Shown here piece after piece: positions 6,294 to 11,364 of a DNA stretch of 11,364 bases. The translations under genes and the position numbers were made by a program. Within the stretch, counting starts at the first letter, position 1, and each line of letters opens with the position of its first letter. This DNA is from an uncultured Lachnospiraceae bacterium (GTDB lineage Bacteria; Bacillota; Clostridia; Lachnospirales; Lachnospiraceae), in the NCBI GenBank assembly GCA_945827765.1, contig CALZPS010000029.1, positions 1-11,364 of the forward strand, written 5' to 3'. The notes under the pieces were generated by a model. The model was given only the letters and a program-made list of their open reading frames with translations. It did not search any database and was not told the origin of the DNA.

Positions 6294-7655
6294 ATGAGTG
6301 GAAAGAAAAAATTTAGTATGTTCAGTGCTATTCTCTCTGTTATCTGTGTTGTATTCGTAGCAGAGGCAGCAGCGCCGGTGGCGGCAATCGGTAACTCACA
6401 GTATTTCTGGTGGATCTTCATGATCATCGCATTCTTACTTCCATATGGATTGGTTTCCGCAGAGATGGGAACAACCTATGAGAGCGACGGCGGTATCTAT
6501 GACTGGGTAAAAAATGCTTATGGTTCAAAAATGGGAACCCGTGTGGCATGGTATTATTGGATTAACTTCCCATTGTGGATGGCATCCCTGGCAGTTATGA
6601 TTCCGGATTTGCTGAATATCATCTTTGGATGGGAGTTCGGAACGTTTGCAAGCATTATTATAGAACTGATTTTTATCTGGGTAATTGTAGTCATCAGTTT
6701 CTTCCCGGTATGTGACAGCGTATGGATTCTCAACGGAGCAGCGGCCATCAAAGTATTTTTGGCAGTGCTGATTGGCGTACTTGGCGTGTACATGGCATTG
6801 ACAAAAGGCGTGGCAAACGAAGTGACAGTTGGTTCACTACTTCCGTCCTTTGACCCGGACAGCCTGTCCTACATTTCTGTTATCATCTTCAATATGTTAG
6901 GATTTGAAGTTATCTGTACATTTGCAGGTGATATGGAAGACCCGAAAAAACAGATTCCGAAAGCAATTGTAGTCGGCGGCGTGGTAATCGCGGCGATTTA
7001 TATGTTCTCTGCATTCGGTATCGGAGCAGCAATCCCGACAGCAGAAGTGAGCACAGACAGCGGACTTCTGGACGCAATCATGTTGATTACAGGAAAAGAA
7101 ACCGGTATCTTCATTGCACTGATTGCATTCCTGTTTATGCTGACATTGTTTGGAAATATGATTTCCTGGTCACTGGGTGTAAATAATACAGCGTGCTATG
7201 CTGCGGAAAACGGAGATCTTCCGGCAGTATTCGGCAAGAGAAGCGGAAAGAACGAGATGCCGACAGGCGCGGCCATCATGAATGGTGTTGTTGCCTCCAT
7301 CGTTGTCATCGCTGCACCGTTCATTCCGAATGAGGATTTGTTCTGGAGCTTCTTCGCTTTGAATCTGGTAATGTTCCTGATGTCTTACGTTCCGGTATTT
7401 CCGGCATTCTACAAGATGCGTAAGATTGATCCGGACAGAGAAAGACCGTTTAAAGTCGGAGGCAGCGATCTGGTATTGAAACTGTATTATGTAGCATTAC
7501 CGATGATTCTGTTGATTGTATCCATCATCTTCACGGCAATCCCGCTGAGTTTTGATGCAGAGACACTTGCAGCGACACTACCGATTACCACTGGGGCAAT
7601 CATATTCATTATTATAGGTGAAATATTAGCTGCAAAAAAGAAAAAAGCAGCTTAA
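6294..7655 (+). CDS. aguD: APC-family agmatine/putrescine antiporter
   Basis: This is a 453-residue integral membrane protein with about 12 predicted helices. APC features are visible: a helix 1 with small residues (VAEAAAPVAAIG, 22-33), helix 2 ending SAEMGTTYESDGGIYDWVKN (55-74), helix 6 with FNMLGFEVICTFAG (199-212) and the downstream loop EDPKKQIPKAI. It is the first gene of the agmatine deiminase operon, the usual place or neighbourhood of AguD, which exchanges external agmatine for internal putrescine and so drives the pathway. The substrate is inferred from the operon, because APC sequence alone does not settle it. Its AAAGGA site is 10 bases before the ATG, and aguA follows after 55 bases with no terminator. 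The C-terminus is short, lysine-rich and cytoplasmic (KKKKAA). Confidence 0.88.
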   Translation: MSGKKKFSMFSAILSVICVVFVAEAAAPVAAIGNSQYFWWIFMIIAFLLPYGLVSAEMGTTYESDGGIYDWVKNAYGSKMGTRVAWYYWINFPLWMASLAVMIPDLLNIIFGWEFGTFASIIIELIFIWVIVVISFFPVCDSVWILNGAAAIKVFLAVLIGVLGVYMALTKGVANEVTVGSLLPSFDPDSLSYISVIIFNMLGFEVICTFAGDMEDPKKQIPKAIVVGGVVIAAIYMFSAFGIGAAIPTAEVSTDSGLLDAIMLITGKETGIFIALIAFLFMLTLFGNMISWSLGVNNTACYAAENGDLPAVFGKRSGKNEMPTGAAIMNGVVASIVVIAAPFIPNEDLFWSFFALNLVMFLMSYVPVFPAFYKMRKIDPDRERPFKVGGSDLVLKLYYVALPMILLIVSIIFTAIPLSFDAETLAATLPITTGAIIFIIIGEILAAKKKKAA

Positions 7656-7710
7656 ACAAAAAATGGTTCTAATTAAGTAACAAATTTATTATAAAAGGAG
7701 GCCGATTATC

Positions 7711-8811
7711 ATGGCAAAAAGAATTGAAGGAACAACTCCAAAACAGGACGGCTACAGAATGCCGGGAGAATTTGAAGAGCAGGAATGCATATGGATGCTC
7801 TGGCCATGGAGAAACGATAACTGGAGACAGGGAGCAAAACCTGCACAGGTAGCGTATTGCGATGTTGCAAGAGCAATTGCAGAGTTTGAGCCGGTTAAAA
7901 TGTGTGTACCGCCGGCACAGTACGAAAATGCAATCGCACGTCTTGGCGGAACAGACAATATCAGTATCATTGAGATGACAAACGATGATGCCTGGATCCG
8001 CGACACAGGAGCAACATTCCTGATTAACGACAAGGGCGGCCTGAGAGCGGTTGACTGGGATTTCAACGCATACGGCGGTTTACTTGACGGTCTGTATTTC
8101 CCATGGGATCAGGATGCTATGATCGCACGTAAGATGTGTGAAATTGCCGGAGCTGACAGCTACAGACCGGGAATCGTTCTGGAAGGTGGTTCCATTCACA
8201 CAGACGGTGAAGGAACAGTTATGACAACAGAGATGTGTCTGCTGCACGAGAGCCGTAATCCGGAGAAGAGCAAAGCAGAACTGGAAGAAATTTTGAAAGA
8301 TTATCTGAATGCTGAAAAAGTTATCTGGGTGAAAGACGGAATCGATCCGTATGAGACAAACGGACATATCGATGATGTAGCATGTTTTGTAAGACCGGGC
8401 GAAGTAGTCTGCATTTACACAGACGACGAGAATCATCCGTTCTATCAGCAGGCACAGGATGCTTACAAATTCCTCTGCGAACAGACAGACGCAAAAGGCC
8501 GTAAGCTGAAAGTACACAAACTTTGCATGACCAAAAAGCCGTGCTACTTAAAAGACGCAGATACGATCGATTTTTCCGAGGGAGCAATTCCGCGTGAGGA
8601 AGGAGAAGTTTCCATCGCTTCCTACCTGAACTACCTGATCGTTAACGGCGCAGTTATTCTGCCTCAGTATGGAGATGAGAATGACGAACTGGCTGTAAAA
8701 CAGATGCAGGAGATTTATCCGGACCGCAAGATCGTAGGCGTTCAGACAACAGAAGTTGCATACGGCGGCGGAAATATCCACTGCATTACCCAGCAGCAGC
8801 CGAAGGCATGA
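7711..8811 (+). CDS. aguA: Agmatine deiminase
   Basis: This protein of 366 residues is of usual family length. It is a member of the guanidino-group-modifying (PPAD/AguA) enzymes that hydrolyse agmatine to N-carbamoylputrescine and ammonia in the cytosol. The signature blocks are in order: WMLWPWRNDNWRQGAKPAQ near the N-terminus, NDDAWIRDTG (91-100), EGGSIHTDGEG (158 onwards), ETNGHIDDVACF with catalytic H219, and the C-terminal GGGNIHCITQQ with the nucleophile C358. All catalytic positions are present, so it should be active. AAAGGAGG nine bases before the ATG gives a strong start. It follows aguD by 55 bases. Downstream there is an unusually long 282-base structured spacer before ptcA. The plant and Pseudomonas enzymes share these blocks, but the operon shows the fermentative, ATP-yielding version of the pathway. 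Confidence 0.97.
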   Translation: MAKRIEGTTPKQDGYRMPGEFEEQECIWMLWPWRNDNWRQGAKPAQVAYCDVARAIAEFEPVKMCVPPAQYENAIARLGGTDNISIIEMTNDDAWIRDTGATFLINDKGGLRAVDWDFNAYGGLLDGLYFPWDQDAMIARKMCEIAGADSYRPGIVLEGGSIHTDGEGTVMTTEMCLLHESRNPEKSKAELEEILKDYLNAEKVIWVKDGIDPYETNGHIDDVACFVRPGEVVCIYTDDENHPFYQQAQDAYKFLCEQTDAKGRKLKVHKLCMTKKPCYLKDADTIDFSEGAIPREEGEVSIASYLNYLIVNGAVILPQYGDENDELAVKQMQEIYPDRKIVGVQTTEVAYGGGNIHCITQQQPKA

Positions 8812-8878
8812 GATGACAGTCAGGCGGTCAGGTGACCACGCAGGCTGAATCGTATCAAAAATATCGGGAGGAAAACAG

Positions 8879-8995
8879 CGGGCGCAGAACAATTATAAAC
8901 CCAAAATATAAAAAACTTTGAAAGCCAATTCGTAAACCCTAAAGTAAAACCATCATAAAAGAAAAGCCTTCTGTTTCCGATATGTTCTGCGCCCG
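8879..8995 (+). repeat. 13-bp inverted repeat spanning the aguA-ptcA spacer
   Basis: CGGGCGCAGAACA (8879-8891) and TGTTCTGCGCCCG (8983-8995) are exact reverse complements separated by 91 mostly A/T-rich bases. In RNA they would form a GC-rich long-range stem. As DNA they resemble terminal inverted repeats of a 117-bp MITE-like element, but no target duplication is visible. The right arm lies within the loop of the hairpin at 8964-9004, so the two structures either exclude each other or form a pseudoknot. Confidence 0.7.
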
Positions 8996-9042
8996 GGAAG
9001 GCTTGTAAAACAAAACTCTACTGCGGAGTATATCTTTCGCAG
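8964..9042 (+). other. Two further hairpins before ptcA
   Basis: AAGCCTTC (8964-8971) pairs with GAAGGCTT (8997-9004) around a 25-base loop. CTGCGGAG (9021-9028) pairs with the segment ending CGCAG at 9042, with two G-U pairs. No T-run follows on the plus strand. Read on the minus strand, the first hairpin is followed by TTTTCTTTT and so looks like a terminator for that direction, although no minus-strand gene ends there. A clear -35/-10 pair for ptcA was not found. Confidence 0.5.
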
Positions 9043-9093
9043 ACGGGAAATAAAGAACATAAAAAAGAAATGTGAAAAAAGGAGATTAAAGCC

Positions 9094-10134
9094 ATGTACG
9101 CAAACGGAGTAAGACATTTTATCGACACACAGGATTTGACCAAAGAAGAGATTCTTGACATTGTAAACCTTTCTTTGGAGATTAAGAAATGCATCAAAGC
9201 AGGATATTATCCGCCGCTTATGAAGGACAAAACTTTGGGAATGATTTTCCAGCAGTCTTCAACCAGAACCCGTGTATCCTTTGAGACCGCAATGTCCCAG
9301 ATGGGCGGACACGCACAGTACCTTGGACCTGGTATGATTCAGCTTGGCGGACACGAGACAATCGGTGACACCGGAAAAGTTCTTTCCCAGTTGATTGATA
9401 TTGTAATGGCTCGTGTAATTGAACACAAGACAGTAGTAGATCTGGCAAATGCATGCTCCATCCCGGTATTGAATGGTATGTCCGATTACAACCATCCGAC
9501 ACAGGAAATTGGTGATATGTGTACGATTATGGAAAACCTGCCGAGAGGAAAGAAACTGGAAGACTGCAAGGTAGTATTCGTAGGTGATGCTACACAGGTT
9601 TGTGCATCTCTGGGAATGATCACAACGAAACTTGGCATGCATTTCGTACATTATGGACCGAAGGGACATCAGCTTCCGGACAGCCCGAGTGCAGCATGTG
9701 TGGCAAAGATTGAGGAGAACTGCAGAGTAAGCGGAGGAACATTCTTGAGCACAGATGACAGAGAGGCAGTCAAAGGCGCAGACTTCATCTACACCGACGT
9801 ATGGTATGGTCTGTACGAGAGCGAGCTGCCGAAGGAAGAGCGTGTACGTATCTTCGGCGACTATCAGGTAAACCGTGAATTGATGCAGCTTGGAAACATT
9901 GGATGCAAATTCATGCACTGTCTGCCGGCTACAAGAGGCGAGGATGTAACAGACGAAGTCGCTGATTCCGATTCCTCACTGTGCTGGGAAGAGGCTGGAA
10001 ACCGTCTGACAGCTATGAGAGGTCTGCTTGTATACTTCACACAGTATCAGAGAGAGGCAGCAGCAACAGAGCTTCAGAAAGCAGCAGCAAAAGAGAGACT
10101 TGAGAACTTCATGAACGAGAGAGGAATCAAATAA
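9094..10134 (+). CDS. ptcA: Putrescine carbamoyltransferase
   Basis: This is a 346-residue transcarbamylase. The carbamoyl-phosphate site is SSTRTR (55-60), followed by [14 protein letters not shown], then HPTQ (134-137) and the HCLP loop (275-278). It splits N-carbamoylputrescine with phosphate into putrescine and carbamoyl phosphate. Assignment to putrescine rather than ornithine carbamoyltransferase rests on three points: the block [15 protein letters not shown] (from 237), which closely matches the Enterococcus putrescine enzyme; the C-terminal extra helix after [10 protein letters not shown] (about 316-343), which in that family stabilises the trimer; and its place between aguA and a carbamate kinase. 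The start at 9094 has AAAAAAGGAG about 9 bases upstream. The gene may have separate post-transcriptional control, given the structured spacer before it and a U-tailed hairpin 26 bases after its stop. The same gene is called aguB in some species. Confidence 0.96.
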   Translation: MYANGVRHFIDTQDLTKEEILDIVNLSLEIKKCIKAGYYPPLMKDKTLGMIFQQSSTRTRVSFETAMSQMGGHAQYLGPGMIQLGGHETIGDTGKVLSQLIDIVMARVIEHKTVVDLANACSIPVLNGMSDYNHPTQEIGDMCTIMENLPRGKKLEDCKVVFVGDATQVCASLGMITTKLGMHFVHYGPKGHQLPDSPSAACVAKIEENCRVSGGTFLSTDDREAVKGADFIYTDVWYGLYESELPKEERVRIFGDYQVNRELMQLGNIGCKFMHCLPATRGEDVTDEVADSDSSLCWEEAGNRLTAMRGLLVYFTQYQREAAATELQKAAAKERLENFMNERGIK

Positions 10135-10159
10135 GAACTCGTTTCAGGGCGTGAGTATG

Positions 10160-10190
10160 GGAGCATGCAGCGCATGCTCTCTTTTTGTTC
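10160..10190 (+). terminator. U-tailed hairpin between ptcA and the carbamate kinase gene
   Basis: GAGCATGC (10161-10168), loop AGC, GCATGCTC (10172-10179), then TCTTTTTGTT. This is an 8-bp perfect stem with a U-tract, the form of an intrinsic terminator, placed inside the operon 26 bases after ptcA. The ribosome binding site of the next gene (AGGAGG, 10207-10212) follows without a visible new promoter, so partial read-through would lower kinase mRNA. Confidence 0.7.
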
Positions 10191-10219
10191 CCTTTTATGA
10201 GAGAAAAGGAGGAAATATT

Positions 10220-11161
10220 ATGTCAAGAATTGTTATTGCACTGGGCGGAAATGCACTGCAGTCAAAGGACAGCGCACCTACTGCAGAAGGACAGTTGGAA
10301 GTAGTAAAAAAGACCTGCGAACATATCGCGGATATCAGCAGTCAGGGATATGAGCTTGCCATTGTACACGGAAATGGTCCGCAGGTAGGCAGAATCGTGC
10401 TGGCAAGTGAGGCGGCAAAGGATGTTACTCCGGCAATGCCGTTCGACGTGTGCGGCGCTATGAGTCAGGGGTATATTGGATACCACATTCAGCAGGCATT
10501 GAAATACGCACTGAGTATCCGCAACATCAACGTGCCGGTATTGACCGTGGCAACACAGATTATCGTAGATAAAAATGACCCGGCATTTACAAAACCGACC
10601 AAGCCAATCGGCCCGTTCTATTCCGAGGAAGAAGCAAAGGCACTGGAGGCAGAAAAAGGATATTCTGTCAAAGAGGATGCCGGAAGAGGATGGAGAAGAG
10701 TCGTTGCATCCCCGATTCCGAAGAAAATCGTGGAGATTGAGGCTATCAAAGATTTGTGGGATTCTTCTATCGTGATTTCCTGCGGAGGCGGCGGAATCCC
10801 GGTAGTAGAGAATCTCGACGGTACACTGGAAGGCGTGGCAGCGGTTATTGACAAAGACTTTGCGGCAGAACTGCTGGCAGAGCAGGTAGATGCAGATGTG
10901 TTGATGATTCTCACCGAGGTTGAGAAGGTGGCAATCAACTGGGGAAAACCGAATCAGGAAAATTTAGACCACTTAAGCCTGAAAAGTGCAGTGCGTTATA
11001 TCGAGGAAGGTCAGTTCGCACCGGGCAGTATGCTGCCGAAGGTGGAGGCCGCGATGAAGTTCGTGCGTACTTATCCGCATAAAAAAGCAATCATCACAAG
11101 CCTTGACAAGGCTATCGATGCATTGGAAGGCAAGACCGGAACGGTAATTACATTCGCATAG
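10220..11161 (+). CDS. aguC: Carbamate kinase of the agmatine deiminase operon
   Basis: This is a 313-residue protein of typical carbamate kinase length. The amino-acid-kinase fold blocks are ALGGNAL (7-13), VHGNGPQVG (49-57), DVCGAMSQGYIGYHIQQAL (76-94), the PIGPFY lid (129-134), RVVASPIPKKI (160-170), ISCGGGGIPV (186-195), VIDKDFAAELLA (209-220), LTEVEKVAIN (231-240) and PGSMLPKVEAA (268-278). It transfers phosphate from carbamoyl phosphate to ADP, giving ATP, CO2 and ammonia, the energy-yielding last step. The start at 10220 is set by AGGAGG seven bases upstream and by the conserved N-terminus; the frame is open to 10151, but that stretch covers the terminator-like hairpin and is not family sequence. 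On sequence alone it could equally be arcC of an arginine deiminase operon; its position after ptcA makes the agmatine role much more likely. Confidence 0.96.
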   Translation: MSRIVIALGGNALQSKDSAPTAEGQLEVVKKTCEHIADISSQGYELAIVHGNGPQVGRIVLASEAAKDVTPAMPFDVCGAMSQGYIGYHIQQALKYALSIRNINVPVLTVATQIIVDKNDPAFTKPTKPIGPFYSEEEAKALEAEKGYSVKEDAGRGWRRVVASPIPKKIVEIEAIKDLWDSSIVISCGGGGIPVVENLDGTLEGVAAVIDKDFAAELLAEQVDADVLMILTEVEKVAINWGKPNQENLDHLSLKSAVRYIEEGQFAPGSMLPKVEAAMKFVRTYPHKKAIITSLDKAIDALEGKTGTVITFA

Positions 11162-11170
11162 AAGAAAATA

Positions 11171-11206
11171 AGCAGGTTCTTTGAACCTGCTCATTTTATC
11201 TTTTGT
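11171..11206 (+). terminator. Intrinsic terminator of the agu operon
   Basis: AGCAGGTTC (11171-11179), loop TTT, GAACCTGCT (11183-11191), then CATTTTATCTTTTG. It is a perfect 9-bp stem 9 bases after the aguC stop. The A-rich bases before it (GAAGAAAATA) would give a U-tract on the other strand, so it may also serve the converging LuxR remnant. Confidence 0.88.
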
Positions 11207-11364
11207 TGAATTCGAATAATTCTCTTATCAGTTCTGCCAGGGTATTGATTTCCAGTTTCATATAGATATTGTGAATATGTGTCTTTACGGTTTTCTGATA
11301 CCAAAGTCAGGTCCCTTCTTGCTTTTTATTCAGTTTCGTTTTCCTCATCTAATAACTTTAATAA
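11196..11364 (-). pseudogene. Decayed C-terminal end of a LuxR-type regulator (runs off the right edge)
   Basis: On the minus strand, the frame ending at the TAA at 11196-11198 encodes YQKTVKTHIHNIYMKLEINT followed by LAELIRELFEFNKR, a clear LuxR/GerE recognition helix and C-terminal helix, similar to KTHIHNIFSKLEV of the intact regulator at 4833-5879. Upstream, this frame has a TGA near 11304. The expected preceding part of the domain (LLKLLDEE and ARRDLTLVSE, which should join to KTVKTH) lies in a different frame, which itself has a TAA. At least two frameshifts or small indels are therefore needed to read the domain, so it is most likely a pseudogene. The 5' part lies outside the window. 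A sequencing error is possible but would have to occur more than once. Confidence 0.72.

Noticed and set aside
9094..10134. Ornithine carbamoyltransferase (argF/arcB) as the identity of the transcarbamylase
   Set aside because: The [14 protein letters not shown] block, the C-terminal extra helix and the aguA neighbour fit putrescine carbamoyltransferase better.
10151..10219. Longer carbamate kinase start at 10151
   Set aside because: It would translate through the terminator-like hairpin and has no family sequence. AGGAGG points to 10220.
1..11364. CRISPR arrays, tRNA or rRNA genes, insertion sequences with transposase
   Set aside because: None seen. No regularly spaced repeats, no tRNA-like cloverleaf with a CCA end and no transposase-like frames were noticed.

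Overview
The window looks like a chromosomal segment of an anaerobic gut-type Firmicute in the Clostridia, most likely Lachnospiraceae. The reasons are strong AGGAGG-type ribosome binding sites, extended -10 promoters (TGnTATACT), short U-tailed terminators, and protein sequences that resemble Clostridia and Enterococcus homologues. This placement is an inference from reading, not from a search.

Left part (1-1401): the C-terminal end of a class I mannose-6-phosphate isomerase is followed 32 bases later by a complete GDP-mannose 4,6-dehydratase (gmd). Together they point to a nucleotide-sugar branch from mannose-6-phosphate towards GDP-6-deoxyhexoses such as GDP-fucose or GDP-rhamnose; the other enzymes lie outside the window. 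Next (1402-3401), an extended -10 promoter and a U-tailed hairpin precede a two-gene unit: a PII-type signal protein and an APC-family permease. No ammonium channel gene is present.

Centre (3402-5924): on the minus strand, a seven-helix membrane protein with a C-terminal LuxR-type DNA-binding domain (AguR-like) runs directly into a GH1 beta-glucosidase. The two reading frames overlap by 8 bases and end at a clear terminator. Two strong hairpins lie back to back between the converging units.

Right part (5925-11191): diverging from the regulator is a complete agmatine deiminase operon: aguD (agmatine/putrescine antiporter), aguA (agmatine deiminase), ptcA (putrescine carbamoyltransferase) and aguC (carbamate kinase). 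Agmatine is imported in exchange for putrescine and deiminated to N-carbamoylputrescine plus ammonia. This is then split with phosphate to putrescine and carbamoyl phosphate, which is used to make ATP. The membrane LuxR protein is the probable agmatine-responsive activator. A terminator at 11171-11191 closes the operon, and a decayed second LuxR-type gene follows on the minus strand to the window edge.

The protein pathway itself is known. The less expected parts are non-coding or organisational: a roughly 150-base structured leader before aguD; a 282-base aguA-ptcA spacer with a 13-bp long-range inverted repeat that threads a second hairpin; a U-tailed hairpin inside the operon before aguC; a beta-glucosidase translationally coupled to the agmatine-type regulator; and a PII protein paired with an amino acid or polyamine permease in place of AmtB.
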